Positions 12,225-23,846 of a stretch of 64,000 nt of DNA are shown here, one piece after another (positions within the stretch are counted from its first letter, which is position 1; each line of letters starts with the position of its first letter). The position numbers and the translations under genes were made by a program. Below the pieces are notes generated by a model. It saw only the letters and a list, made by a program, of their open reading frames with translations. It searched no databases and was not told the DNA's origin. The stretch is from Zoroaster sp. YZ-2022. Lineage: Eukaryota > Echinodermata > Asteroidea > Forcipulatida > Zoroasteridae. The DNA lies in NCBI GenBank assembly GCA_029582265.1, contig CM055819.1, positions 43,870,227 through 43,934,226 on the forward strand, in the 5' to 3' direction.

Positions 12225-12530
12225 AACCATCTTGAAGAAGATTTTTGTCCACGCCAAGACGTCATACTTTAAATTCTCTGCATTTGTCTATACAAAGCCA
12301 TCCAGTAAATTTTATCTAGTTCCAATCCTGTGAAGACGTTGACTGTTATTTCTAAGTCCATTTGTATCCCGCCTTTTTTGCTCTTGTTGTCGTTAAAGTG
12401 AAGTCTTTGATGTATGAGTGTTTAGGCATTCGGGCGATGTGGCTGAGGTACTTTTGCTGTTGGCGACCAGTGTATATAGTTTCGATTTTTGTGATCTTTC
12501 GAAGGTCGTTATTGGTTCACAATATATTCT
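12225..12530 (-). mobile_element. LINE-derived fragment
   Basis: On the minus strand about 40 residues read like the C-terminal part of a LINE ORF2, including YLSHIARMPKHS, with stops further on. It abuts the truncated unit 3 CUB exon and probably explains the truncation. Clade not assigned. Confidence 0.5.
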
Positions 12531-12760
12531 TAAATGACGATTGCCCAATGACGGTTAGCCGGCTAGAATCCTATATAGCAGCGGGTTCCATGATATTTAT
12601 ATATCAATTTACAGTCAGAATTTTACAAACAGGTACCGTATTAGAGCTTACAATTAGAGCATCGATTCACAATATATTTTTTCTGTATTATTTCTTTTCA
12701 CTCCATTATCTAAATGGCTTTAATTATATATATATTTTTTTTTCTTGATCATTATTTAAG

Positions 12761-12871
12761 AGTGTGATGACGATCAGTTTGTATGCCCATCTGGTCTTCG
12801 ATGCCTTAATACATCGTCTATCTGTGACGGCCGACTGGACTGCGATGCTTACGAAGATGAATTAGGGTGTG
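12761..12871 (+). CDS. unit 3 LDLa exon 1
   Basis: 111 nt, phase 1-1, acceptor TTTAAG, donor GTAAGG. Six cysteines, QFVCPSGLRCLNTSSICDG then DCDAYEDELGC. The usual C-terminal SDE is YEDE here. Open reading frame intact. Confidence 0.75.
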
Positions 12872-13064
12872 GTAAGGAAAGCTACAGGAGTGATCCGTAT
12901 TCTCTAAAATATTCGAAATTATCCTTCGGAGGTGGGCACTATTTGTAATAGCTAGTCATGTTTGTTTTTATCAGCGAAGACTTTACAGACCCAGACTGAG
13001 TGTTTTAATGATCATATCTGTCTCTTTCTCGGTCTAAAACACAGGACATTTTTGTGTTTCTTAG

Positions 13065-13175
13065 GTGGGTGTGGTGAACACTATTACGCATGCGCATCGG
13101 GAGACTGTATCCCAAGGTACCAACTATGTAACGGGAAAATTGATTGTGTGGACTTAACGGACGAGTTTTTGTGCG
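13065..13175 (+). CDS. unit 3 LDLa exon 2
   Basis: 111 nt, phase 1-1, acceptor TTCTTAG, donor [26 protein letters not shown] then DCVDLTDEFLC: canonical six-cysteine LDLa with acidic Ca2+ cage residues. Intact. Confidence 0.8.
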
Positions 13176-13812
13176 GTTAGTATCAAAGAAGGTTTTGTTT
13201 GTGTGAAAATGTGTTCAGGTTAAACATTAGACTTAATGTCAGACATTATGCTACTACATAAATGCAGCTTACTGGTTTGTATTTCTTGAATATCCTTAAA
13301 AAAAGAAATATGTAAACCAGCAAAAAGAAGTTAATTTGAATTAGTTACATCATTGCATTTTATTCAAAGGTCTCTTAGTCAATAACAAATCAATGGGTCA
13401 ACCCACTTAAAAAATGTTTTTAAGTGGGTTGACCATTTAATGATGTCTAAAATTTACAGTGGCAAAACAAAACAATTGAGTACCACTCAATTTATTTCAT
13501 TGATTTGAGTAGGAGAGGACACGTCGTAAAATGTGTTTTACCTGATACAAATTATGTTTGCCTGATCCCTCTATCTATACTAACCATCTCTCTTCATCTC
13601 CCTCATCTTCTGCTTTTGCCTGCAGTTTTGTTGTTATTGTGGTTTGTGTGCAATGGACATATTTTCCAATCAATTTGCAGTAATGTTTCAAGAACAATTT
13701 CTCAATAAAACCACATTATTACACGATAAATGTATTACCTTTTATCAATATTATCTAAACGGTATGTTGATAATGAATGAAGCTGTGTTACTTCGTCTGA
13801 TTTGTTGTCCAG

Positions 13813-14250
13813 ACATGTGCGGTACTTCAAATAATCATCTGCGATTTGGAGAAGCACTTACACTTCTAGGGGAAGATACCTTACAACCAGACGGAAATCG
13901 TATAACTTACTTTGCCGTTTATTCGGGAACGTCAGCATCGTTTCCGAATACTAATGTCTCTGTAATGGGGCACCCGAATACTGCAAATTTTTAGTGTGTT
14001 TGGAAATTCACTGAGCCGCCAGGAAGTCGAATCCGAATAGAGATTATCGATTTTTCCGGCTATATTTTGAAAGTTGGAAATTGTGTCGATCCTACTTACG
14101 GAGAGCCGATTGCAGTATTGGAAGAAGATTTGCTGTACGCGATGGAGGTATTGTCTGTTGATTCGGGAGTCTGGATAGTGCTGGAATCGAAGTGGTCGTA
14201 TGGATCATTGTCTAGACTAAGAATTGTGTTGACAGTTTATAAAATGACTG
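13813..14250 (+). pseudogene. unit 4 CUB exon with nonsense codon
   Basis: Opens DMCGTSNNHLRFGEALTL and ends VLTVYKMTG before GTAGGT. A TAG at 13992-13994 stands where unit 5 has GAG (NFECVWKF), a single G-to-T change. A further in-frame deletion shortens the FSSYGYIL segment to FSGYIL. Otherwise nearly identical to unit 5, so the nonsense mutation looks recent. Confidence 0.8.
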
Positions 14251-14319
14251 GTAGGTTCATTTCAAACATTATCTGTAAAAATCCATCGGACTTTATATTA
14301 ATTGATTTAATTTTGCCCT

Positions 14320-14460
14320 ACACCGACGTGTGTATAGCACTGTATACTCAGTGCTTTCCGAGTGTCTGTGGAAAAACTACACAGGCGACTCAGGCGGGAT
14401 TCGAACCCACGACCTCCTGCTTACGAGTGCAGACGTCTTAACCTCTCGACCACCGAGCTT
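14320..14460 (-). repeat. tRNA-derived SINE fragment
   Basis: Reverse complement has a tRNA-like head with A box GTGGTCGAGAGG and B box GGTTCGAATCC, followed by a body that partly matches 47545-47625. Sits in the intron after the unit 4 CUB exon. Not called as a tRNA gene because the anticodon arm pairs poorly and the body is shared with another repeat copy. Confidence 0.6.
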
Positions 14461-14854
14461 TATATTATTATATTATTATGTTATTCATGTTTTTATGTTA
14501 TTGACTATTACACATAACTGCTTTACAGCTGAATTACAACAACATTACAGTTAAATGGCCGATGAAATTATAAATCTTTAACTTTATCTTTAAAATAAAG
14601 AAACGAACAACTGAGTTGTTTATATTGCAGAGTTCCGTTAAAGGTTCGCTGAACTTGAGATCCATGGTGTTCAAAGAAATTACATGAAAACCTAAACGAA
14701 ATATCTCTAAAATAAGAACGCTTTGGTGAATGGGTGAATTCTACACTCATTTATCCGTTATCAGAGTTATATCATAGGAGCTTTATTCGATAAAATACTT
14801 ATGAATCTAAATGGCTTTAATTGAAATTTTAGATTTTCTTGATCATAATTTAAG

Positions 14855-14965
14855 AGTGTGATGACGATCAGATTGTATGCCCATCTGGTCTTCAATGCCT
14901 TAATACATCGTCTATCTGTGACGGCCGACGAGACTGCGACGCTTACGAGGATGAATTAGGGTGTG
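14855..14965 (+). CDS. unit 4 LDLa exon 1
   Basis: 111 nt, phase 1-1, donor GTAAGG. Reads QIVCPSGLQCLNTSSICDG then a full C-terminal half ending DELGC; differs from unit 3 by a few substitutions. Intact. Confidence 0.75.
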
Positions 14966-15166
14966 GTAAGGAAAACTATAGGAGTGATTAATTTTCTGTA
15001 CAATCTGCAAATAATGGAGGCGGGCAATATTTATAATAGCCAGTCATTTAATATTTTTGATATTTTTTTTCATTAACGAAGACTTTAAAGACCCAGACTG
15101 AGTGTTTTAATGATCGTATCTGTCTATTTCTCGGTCTAAAACAAAGAGCATTTTTGTATTTCCAAG

Positions 15167-15277
15167 GTGAGTGTGGTGAACACCATTACGCATGCGCATC
15201 AGGAGACTGTATCCCAAGGTACCAGCTATGTAACGGGCGGATAGACTGTGGGGACTTCTCAGACGAGGTTTTGTGCG
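15167..15277 (+). CDS. unit 4 LDLa exon 2
   Basis: 111 nt, phase 1-1, acceptor TTTCCAAG, donor [26 protein letters not shown] then [11 protein letters not shown], a canonical LDLa with the D..DxSDE calcium motif. Intact. Confidence 0.8.
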
Positions 15278-15960
15278 GTTAGTATAAGGATCAAACTGGG
15301 ACACCAAGGTTTGTTAGTGTCAAACTTTGTTCAGGTGTCATACATAGGCTATCAAATAAATGCAGCTTACTGGTTTATATTTCTTGAACATCATTTATAA
15401 AAAGGAAATGTGTAAACCAGCAAAGAGAAGTTAATTTAAATTAGTTACATCATTGCATTTTATTCAAAGGTCTTTCAGTCAATATCACAGTTATGCAAAT
15501 GAAGGGTCAACCCACTGTAAACAAGTCTAAAAATTGCAGTGGCAAAACAAAACACTTAGTACGCCAATGTAAACTGGAGACACTGACCATATCTATTTAA
15601 GATATGGACAGGCTGTGGGTGTACCACTCTATTTATTTCATTGATTTGAGTAGTCGTAACGAGGACACGTCGTAAATGTGTTTTACCTGATACAAATTAT
15701 GTTTGCCTGATCCCTCTATCTATACTAACCATCTCTCTTCATCTCCCCCATCTTCTGCTTTTGCCTGCAGTTTTGTTGTTATTGTGGTTTGTGTGCAATG
15801 AACATATTTTTCAAGCAATTTGCAGTAATTTTTCAAATACATTTTTCCCCCAATAAAACCACATTATTACACGATAAATGTATCACCTTTTAGCAGTATT
15901 ATCTAAACGGTCTGTTGATAATGAATGAAGCTGTGTTACTTCGTCTGATTTGTTGTCCAG

Positions 15961-16413
15961 ACATGTGCGGTACTTCAAATAATCATCTGCGATTTGGAGA
16001 AGCACTTACACTTGAAACACTTCTGAGGGAAACTACCCGACAACCAGACGGAAATCGCATAACTTACTTTGCCGTTTATTCGGGAACGTCAGCATCGTTT
16101 CCAAATACTAATGTCTCTTTAATGGGGCATCCGAATACTGCGAATTTTGAGTGTGTTTGGAAATTCACTGAGCCGCCAGTAAGTCGAATCCGAATAGAGA
16201 TTATCGATTTTTCCTCTTATGGTTATATTTTGAAAGTTGGAAATGGACTCGATCCTACTGACGGAGAGCTGATTGCAGTATTGGACGAGGATTTGCTGTA
16301 CGCGATGGAGGTATTGTCTGTTGATTCGGGAGTCTGGATAGTGCTGGAATCGAAGTGGGGGTATGCAGCATTGTCTAGACTAAGAATTGTATTGACGGTT
16401 TATAACATGACTG
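15961..16413 (+). CDS. unit 5 CUB exon, intact
   Basis: 453 nt, phase 1 at both ends, acceptor TTGTCCAG, donor GTAGGT. Open throughout: DMCGTSNNHLRFGEA..., ECVWKFTEPPVSRIRIEI, LKVGNGLDPTDGE, VDSGVWIVLESKW, LRIVLTVYNMTG. The CVWKF/PP/RI and L-x-VGNG motifs match CUB domains (Cys-x-W, then I..F, then L.V.DG and the late FxS strand). Compared with siblings it has four extra residues near ALTLETLLRET. Predicted extracellular, followed by two LDLa exons. Confidence 0.8.
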
Positions 16414-16842
16414 GTAGGTTCATTTCAAACATTATCTGTAAAAATCCATCGAACTTTATATTATTATATTATTTATGTTTTTATGTTATTGACTATTACA
16501 CATAACTGCTTTACAGCTGAATTACAACAACATTACAGTTAAATGGCCGATGAAATTATAAATTTTTAACTTTACCTTTAAAATAAGGAAACGAACAACT
16601 GAGTTGTTTATATTGCAGAGTTCCGTTAAAGGTTCGCTGAACTTGAGATCCATGGTGTTCAAAGAAATTACATGAAAACCTAAACGAAATATCTCTAAAC
16701 TAAGAACGCTTTGGTGAATGGGTGAATTCTACACTCATTTATCCGTTATCAGAGTTATATCATAGGAGCTTTATTCGATAAAATACTTATGAATCTAAAT
16801 GGCTTTAATTGAAATTTTAGATTTTCTTGATCATAATTTAAG

Positions 16843-16953
16843 AGTGTGATGACGATCAGATTGTATGCCCATCTGGTCTTCAATGCCTTAATACATCGTC
16901 TATCTGTGACGGCCGACGAGACTGCGACGCTTACGAGGATGAATTAGGCTGTG
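16843..16953 (+). CDS. unit 5 LDLa exon 1
   Basis: 111 nt, phase 1-1, nearly identical to unit 4 LDLa exon 1, donor GTAAGG. Intact six-cysteine module. Confidence 0.75.
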
Positions 16954-17189
16954 GTAAGGAAAACTACAAGAGTGATGAGTTGTATATAAAATCTTCCAAA
17001 TTATCCCTCGGGGCGGGCAATATTTGTAATAGCCAGTCATCTAAATATTTTAGATGTTTTATTTATTTATTTTTATTTTTATTTTTATTTATTTTTATAT
17101 TTTTTTTTTGATCAACGAAGACTGAGTGTTTTAATGATCGTATCTGTCTCTTTCTCAGTCTAAAACAAACATGTTTTTTTTATTCCTAG

Positions 17190-17300
17190 GTGAGTGTAGT
17201 GATCACTATTATGCATGCGCATCAGGAGACTGTATACCGAGATACCATCTATGTAACGGAGAGAAAGATTGTAAGGACTTCATGGACGAGTTTTTTTGCG
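17190..17300 (+). CDS. unit 5 LDLa exon 2
   Basis: 111 nt, phase 1-1. [20 protein letters not shown] then DCKDFMDEFFC: open, but the usual SDE Ser is Met and the Gly after DC is Lys, so calcium binding may be altered. Confidence 0.75.
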
Positions 17301-18017
17301 GTTAGTATAAGAATCAAACTGGAACCCAAGGTTTTGTTGGTGTCAAAGTTTGTTCAGGTTAAACATTAGACTTAATGTCAGACATAGGCTATCAAATAAA
17401 TGCAGCTTACCCGTTTATATTTCTTGAATACCGTATGCTTTATAAAAAGGAAATGTATAAACCATCAAAGAGAAGTTAATTTGAATAAGCTACATCGTAG
17501 CATTTTATTCAAAGGTCTCTCAGTCAATATCATAATTATCCAAATCGATGGGTCACCTCACTTTATAAAAAAAATGAACTCTAAAAATTGCAATGGCAAA
17601 ACAAAACACTTAGTACGCCAATGTAAACTGGAGACACTGATATACATATCTATTTAATTATGGGCAGGCTGTCACTGTGGGTGTGCCACTCAATTTATTT
17701 CATTGATTGAAATAGGTGTAATGAGGACACGCCGTAAATACGTTTTACCAAATACAATTATGTTTACCTTTCCTCTCTTCCTCTATCTCACCTAACCATC
17801 TCTCTTCGTCACCCTTCTTCTGCATCTGTCTACAATTGTGTTGTTCATTGTTGCGCACATTTTCTAAGCATCCATAATTTGTAATAACGTTTGGAGAACA
17901 CTTTTTTCTCTCGATAAAACCACATTATTACATGATAAATGTATCACCTTTTAGCAGTGTTATCTTAACGTTCTGTGAATAATGAAGCTGTGTTACTTCC
18001 TCTGATTTGTTGCCCAG

Positions 18018-18460
18018 ACATATGCGGTACTTCAAATAATCATCTGCGATTTGGAGAAGCGCTTACAATTCTGGGGAATCTACTCGACAATCAGACGATA
18101 ATCGCATATCTCACTTTGCCGTGTATTCGGGAACGTCAGCATCGTTTCCGAGTACTGAATTCTCTTTAATCAACCATCGATATTATGGGCATTTCGTGTG
18201 TGTTTGGAAATTCACTGAGCCGCCAGGAAGTCAAATTCGAATTGAGATTTTTGAATTTTCTAGTCCTGATTATATTGTGAAAGTTGGAAACGGAGTCGAT
18301 ACTTCTGACGGAGAGCCGATTGCAGTATTGGACGAGAGATTGCTGTACGTGATGGAGTTGTTGTCTGTTGATCCGGGAGTCTGGATAGTGCTGGAATCAA
18401 AACAGGCTGATGCAGTCTTATATAGACTAAGAATTGTATTGACGGTTTATAACCTGACTG
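18018..18460 (+). pseudogene. unit 6 CUB exon with one-base deletion
   Basis: Acceptor CCCAG, donor GTAGGT. Opens DICGTSNNHLRFGEALTI. Near 18070 it has one T fewer than unit 7 (TTCTGGGG against TTTTTGGGG), so the frame shifts and stops downstream. The remainder is well conserved in another frame (FVCVWKFTEPPGSQIRIEI ... VDPGVWIVLES). Confidence 0.75.
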
Positions 18461-18994
18461 GTAGGTTCATTTCAAAACAGTATCTGTAAAACTACGTCTG
18501 AGTTGTATTAGGATTATATTATTCATGGTTTATTGACTATTGGGAATAACACCTTTACAGCTGAATTACAAAATAATTACCATTAAATGGTCGATGAAAT
18601 TATAACTTTTTAACTTAAACTTTAAAATAAAGAAAGTTAGAAAAACAAAAAATAAGTTCTTAGAACTATACTTTTTAAAACTACCGATTGTAATATTTGT
18701 TTAACATTGTTTATATTGCAGAGTTACATTTAAGGTTCCCTGAACTCGAGATCAATGGAGTTCAAAACAATTATTTGAAAACTTTAACTATATATATATA
18801 TCTATAAAAAAAAAAACATGACGCGACGTCATCACCCGACGCAAGAATTTCATTAATATATATCACAGGAGCTTACGATTAGGGCTGCATTGAATTGATT
18901 TGCAATGTATTTCTTTTTTCTATTATTCGATAAAATAATTTCGAATCTAAATGGTTTTAATTCGAATTTTTGATTTTCTTGATCATAATTTAAG

Positions 18995-19105
18995 AGTGTG
19001 ATGACGATCAATTTGTATGCCCATCTGATCTTCAGTGCCTTAATACATCGTCTATCTGTGACGGCCGACTGGACTGCGATACTTACGAGGATGAATTAGG
19101 GTGTG
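18995..19105 (+). CDS. unit 6 LDLa exon 1
   Basis: 111 nt, phase 1-1, donor GTAAGG. QFVCPSDLQCLNTSSICDG then DCDTYEDELGC. Intact. Confidence 0.75.
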
Positions 19106-19313
19106 GTAAGGAAATCTACAGGTCTGGAGTGATTAATTTTCTCTAAAATCTTCCAAATTATCCCTCGGAGGCGGGCAATATTTGTTGTAGCCAGTCATCC
19201 AAATAGTTCAGTTTTTTTTTATCAATGAAGACTTTAAAGACACAGACTGGGTGTTTTTATGATCATATCTGTCACTTTCTCGATCTAAGATACAGGAATT
19301 TTTTTATTTCCAG

Positions 19314-19415
19314 GTGAGTGTAGTGATCATTATTACGCATGCGCATCAGGAACCTGTATCCCAATGTACCATCTATGTAACGGACAGAATGACTGTGGAG
19401 ACGAGGTTTTGTGCG
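19314..19415 (+). CDS. unit 6 LDLa exon 2, nine-base deletion
   Basis: 102 nt instead of 111; phases kept. [20 protein letters not shown] then DCGDEVLC: three residues of the Ca2+-binding loop (FSD in siblings) are missing, so folding of the module is doubtful although the frame is open. Confidence 0.7.
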
Positions 19416-19944
19416 GTTAGTATAAGGATCAAACTGGGACAGAAGGTTTTGTTGGTGTCAGACTTTGTTCATGTTAAATATTAGACTTAATGTCAGACAT
19501 AGGCTATCATATAACTGCAGCTTAGCCGTTTATATTTCTTGAATATGCTTTATAAAAAGGGTATGTGTAAACCAGGAAAGAGAAGTTAATTTGAATTAAC
19601 TTCATCAACATCATTGCATTTTATTCAAAGGTCTTTCAGTCAATATCATAATTATCCAAATGGAGCGTCAACCCACTATAAACAAAATAAAGTCTAAAAA
19701 TTGCAGTGGCAAAACAAAACATTTAATACGCCAATGTAAACTGGAGACACTGACCATATTTATTTAAGATATGGACAGACTCTGTGAGTACCACTCAATT
19801 TATTTCATTGATTGGAGTAGGTGTGGTGTAGACACGACATTAATGTGTTTTACCTGATACAAATTATGTTTGCCTTTCCTCTATCCCTCTATCTCACCTA
19901 ACCATCTCTCTTTGTTCCCCCTCTTCTGCATCCATCTGCAATGT

Positions 19945-19953
19945 TGTTGTTGC

Positions 19954-19997
<44 letters not shown>
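19945..19997. repeat. (TTG)n microsatellite
   Basis: About 17 trinucleotide copies with one GCT interruption, in the intron before the unit 7 CUB exon. Confidence 0.9.
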
Positions 19998-19998
<1 letters not shown>

Positions 19999-20173
19999 GG
20001 TTTGTGTGCGATGAGCACATTTTGCAAGTAACACAATTTGCAGTAATGTTAAAAAACAGTTTTTTCTGAATAAAACCACATTATTACACGATAAATGGCT
20101 TACCTTTTAGCAGTGTTATCTTAACGTTCTGTTAATAATGAAGCTGTGTTACTTCCTCTGATTTGTTGTCCAG

Positions 20174-20617
20174 ACATATGCGGTACTTCAACTAATCATC
20201 TGCAATTTGGAGAAGCGCTTACAATTTTTGGGGAATCTACTCAACAACCAGACGGACTTCGCATACCTCACTTTGCCGTGTATTCAGGAACGTCAGCATC
20301 ATTTCCGAGTACTAATGTCTCTTCAATCGACTATCGATATCCTGGGTATTTCGTGTGTGTTTGGAAATTCACTGAGCCGCCGGGGAGTCGAATTCGAATT
20401 GAGATTCTTGAATTTTCCTATTATGATTGTATTTTGAAAGTTGGAAATGGAGTGGATCCTACTGCCGGAGAGCCGATTGCAGTATTGGACGGGAGTTTCC
20501 TGTACGAAATGGAGGTGTTGTCTGTTGATTCGGGAGTCTGGATAGTGGTGGAATCGACCAGGCTCTATGCATCATTTAATAGACTAAGAATTGTTTTGAC
20601 GGTTTATAACATGACTG
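20174..20617 (+). CDS. unit 7 CUB exon, intact
   Basis: 444 nt, phase 1-1, acceptor TTGTCCAG, donor GTAGGT. Open: DICGTSTNHLQFGEALTI, FVCVWKFTEPPGSRIRIEIL, LKVGNGVDPTAGEPIAVLDG, VDSGVWIVVES, LRIVLTVYNMTG. The LDLa exon that should follow carries a transposon, so the unit as a whole is damaged. Confidence 0.8.
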
Positions 20618-21094
20618 GTAGGTTAATTTCAAAACAGTATATGTAAAACTACGTCTGAGTTGAATTAGGATATATTATTCATGGTTTATTGACTATTGCA
20701 CATAACACCTTTACAGCTGAATTACAACAATATTACAGTTAAATGGCATATGGAATTATACTTAAAGCTTTAAAATAAAGAAAATAAGTAAAAGAAACAA
20801 ACAATCGAGTTGTTTATATTGCACATTTCCGTTAAGGTTCGCTGAACTCAAGATCTATGGTGTTCAAAGAATTATTTGAAAACCTTGACTAAATAACTCA
20901 AAAATAAGAACACCTGGGAGAATCGAGGAAATTTTACAACCATTTACCGTTATTAGAGCGACATCATATGAGCTTACGATTAGGGCTGTATTGAATTGAC
21001 TCACAATGTATTTCTTTTCTCTATTATTTGATAAAACAATTTCGAATCTAAATGGCTTTAATTTGAATTTGTGATTTTTTGATCATAATTTAAG

Positions 21095-21840
21095 AGTGTG
21101 ATGACGATCAGTTTGCATGCCCATCTGGTCTTCAGTGCCTTAATGCCCCAGTCACATTGGAGCTGCGATTGCCTACGACCATGTCAGTCGTGCGACCTAG
21201 GGCGGTCTTGGCCCGGTCGTAGGTTTTTTCTGCGATGTCGGCCTAGCAGTCACACAATAAGACCTGTCCCCGACTGGTCTGCGACTTGTAGCCAACTGAT
21301 AGCACGACTGGTCGCAAGACCTTGAGGGACTTGTCGTACGATCACCCAAGACTACCTACGATTGTCAAGGATCAGTCGCACGACTAGTCACGCATAGTCG
21401 TGTGACTAGTCGTGCATTCGCACGACAAGTCGTGCGAATAGTCGTGCATAGTCGTGCGACTGTTGGACGACTGGATAGTCCCACGATGATCCACGACTAC
21501 GTAAGACCACCCAAGACTTGTAGCACGACCATCGCACGACTATTGAAGACCTACCTACGACAAGCTACGACCAGCTACGACCAGTTTGGTCGCAGCCAGG
21601 TTTTTGAACATGATCGAAAACCTCCCCAAGACTGAATTCGGTCTTGCGACTACCCAAGACCACCCGCAACCACCCGGGACTTGTCGCAGGACTTTTCTAC
21701 GATTCCTTGTAATTTCCAGTCGCAGACGATCGTAACCTGTTGTAAGTTGTCGTATCCTCCAGTGTGACTGGGGCATAATACATCGTCTATATGTGACGGC
21801 CGACGAGACTGCGACACTTACGAGGATGAATTAGGGTGTG
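21095..21840 (+). pseudogene. unit 7 LDLa exon 1 split by a transposon
   Basis: The exon begins at 21095 with the same SECDDDQFACPSG-type opening as siblings, is interrupted after TTAA at 21143, and resumes at 21776 with the expected ATACATCGTCT to end at the donor after 21840. Removing the insert and one TAA copy restores the 111-nt exon length, so the loss of this module is due to the insertion alone. Confidence 0.85.
21144..21775. mobile_element. PIF/Harbinger-like MITE in an exon
   Basis: 632 bp with terminal inverted repeats TGCCCCAGTCACATTGGAG and its near-perfect complement at the other end, flanked by TAA target duplications; a TAA/TTA 3-bp duplication is the family hallmark of PIF/Harbinger. 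The interior is a dense set of short inverted copies of GTCGTGCGA-type words (about 21180-21560) that could fold into large hairpins. No transposase. Confidence 0.8.
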
Positions 21841-22044
21841 GTAAGGAAAGTTACACGATTGATTCGTTTTCAAAAATCTTCAAAACTATCCCTCGGAGGC
21901 GGGAAATATTTGTCATAGCCAGTCATCTAAATACTTTATATGGTTTATTTTTTTATCAATGAAGACTTTTAAGACTCAGACTGAGTGTTTTAATGATCGT
22001 ATCTCTCTCGTTCTCGGTCTAAAACACGTTGCATTTTCCCCTAG

Positions 22045-22155
22045 GTGAGTGTGGTGAACACTATTACGCATGCGCATCAGGAGATTGTATCCCAAGGTAC
22101 CAGCTATGCAATGGGCAGAAAGACTGCGGGGACTTCTCAGACGAGTTTTTGTGCG
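22045..22155 (+). CDS. unit 7 LDLa exon 2
   Basis: 111 nt, phase 1-1, acceptor CCCTAG, donor [26 protein letters not shown] then [11 protein letters not shown], canonical and intact. Confidence 0.8.
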
Positions 22156-22386
22156 GTTAGTATAAGGATATCTAAGATATGGACATACGCTGGGAGTACC
22201 ACTCAATTGATTGCATTGATTAGAGTAGCCGTGTTGCTGACACGTCGTAAATGTACTAGCGCTTAGCCGGTATACGCCTTTTTGTGTAGGCCTACCCGTG
22301 AGCCTTTTTGCGTGATGTCATATTTTCGCGTCAGTTTCTCGTCTGCGTGACTCTGAGGTAATTTGTTATTATTGCTTATTTTCCAG

Positions 22387-22489
22387 GCTTTTGCGAAAAT
22401 GAGTTGATTCGGATAAACTCCAGTGCTCCATATTCACTTCAGCAAACCGACAACTCTCAGGATCGACATACGTCAGTACACTGCAATTG
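22387..22489 (+). CDS. unit 8 first part of a CUB domain
   Basis: 103-nt exon, phase 1 in and phase 2 out, acceptor TTTTCCAG, donor GTAGGT. Reads FCENELIRINSSAPYSLQQ ... HTSVHCNW: the first Cys, the Y-S and the Cys-x-W of a CUB opening. Unlike units 2-7 this CUB is split by an intron. I did not find the second half; the intron region 22490-23255 holds a SINE. Confidence 0.6.
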
Positions 22490-22626
22490 GTAGGTGCTCT
22501 TTGTAGTAAAGGTGCTGTCATTATTAATATCATGTTTTGAGCCGTTTTATAAAGAGCTAGTATCCTCTAAATAAAATCATTTGCCATTTAAATCACCAAT
22601 TAATTAATAATTATATACGAGCAAAC

Positions 22627-22900
22627 GAGTGTCGTGGCCGAGCGGTCTAGCTTACCGGAATTAAGTTCTGGTGTTAGCAGCAGAATGTGGGTTCGAATCC
22701 CGGCCGTGACACTTGTGTCCTTGAGCAAGACACTTAACCATAATTGCTTCTCTCCACCCAGGGGTTAAATGGGTACCTGTGAGGGCAGAGTTGGTTGATT
22801 AGCCCTATGCGCTGTAATGGCAGCAATTGAGCTGTATACTCCCCCAGGGAGCTGAGATGTTTTCAGGAATGATTTATGAGCCTTATGAGCCTTATGAGCA
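22627..22900 (+). repeat. tRNA-derived SINE
   Basis: Head 22628-22711 resembles a tRNA (A box GTGGCCGAGCGG, B box GGGTTCGAATCCC). It is followed by CCTTGAGCAAGACACTTAACC, the central motif known from V-SINE-type elements, and by a tail with repeated CTTATGAG. Intronic. Confidence 0.8.
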
Positions 22901-23255
22901 GGGGTAATAATATAATTCGCCTTGAGCACCACTCATTTGGTGGATACGTGCGCTATTTAAGTCCACACATTATTGTTAGTATTATTGTTCTGATTGGTAC
23001 TTGTCACAAAAATATCCATGTAAACGGAACAAACATTGCAACACCCTCAGCAAACACCCAACAAAACTCAAACAAATAATTAAAAGAATAGCATAACAAA
23101 ACTAACAATTCAAAAGTTACTTCGAGCGCAAATAATTACATGCTAGCATTTTGTTTTCGATTACTGGTTCAATTTCCATAATTGGCCAGTTATTAACAGT
23201 TATTAATTTGAATATAAGATAAAGCAAAGGCATATCTGTATTTTCTGACCACCAG

Positions 23256-23366
23256 CATGTGCACAAAATGAATTTTCCTGTATCTCGGTACCAAGATGTC
23301 TCAATGAAACAGCCGTCTGCAACGGGTGGGGAGACTGCCCTGAGAAAGAGGATGAATTCGGCTGTG
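23256..23366 (+). CDS. unit 8 LDLa exon
   Basis: 111 nt, phase 1-1, acceptor CACCAG, donor GTGAGG. AQNEFSCISVPRCLNETAVC then GDCPEKEDEFGC: six cysteines and an acidic cage. More divergent than the units 3-7 pairs, suggesting the 3' edge of the amplified block. Confidence 0.8.
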
Positions 23367-23846
23367 GTGAGGGTTCATGAATATTCATTTCTTTAATATG
23401 TTCTGATGCTAAGCGGCTGATTTTTGGCTTACTGTACGTTTTTCATTTTATAGCGCTGCTAAACCGTAGAGAAAGGCACGCTAACTTGCTGGCCGTTATT
23501 GCCAGCAAATGAATGACGCAACAATACAAATCCACGGTGAACGCACACGCGACGCTCTCAATTTCCTTGTTAACCTGTGAAATGCGCTTATGCTTAAAGG
23601 ATCACAGAAATAAAAATAATAAAAAATGTTCATATTGGAAACTGTTTCCCACTTCACAAGCCCCCCACTTTATTGGCAATTGAGTAATGTAATGCATCAC
23701 GTGATACCGTGACATCAGTTAAAGAACGATTTCCTAGCAATACATAGCTGTTTGTTTGTGTGTGTACGTGTCCGATGCGCTTATGTCAAAACCCTAATAT
23801 ATGTGTATACATGTTTTCATCCTAAATATCCTTGAAAATATACATC

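Noticed and set aside
14388..14460. Functional tRNA gene
   Set aside because: A and B boxes are good but the anticodon arm is poor and the sequence is attached to a repeat body found elsewhere.
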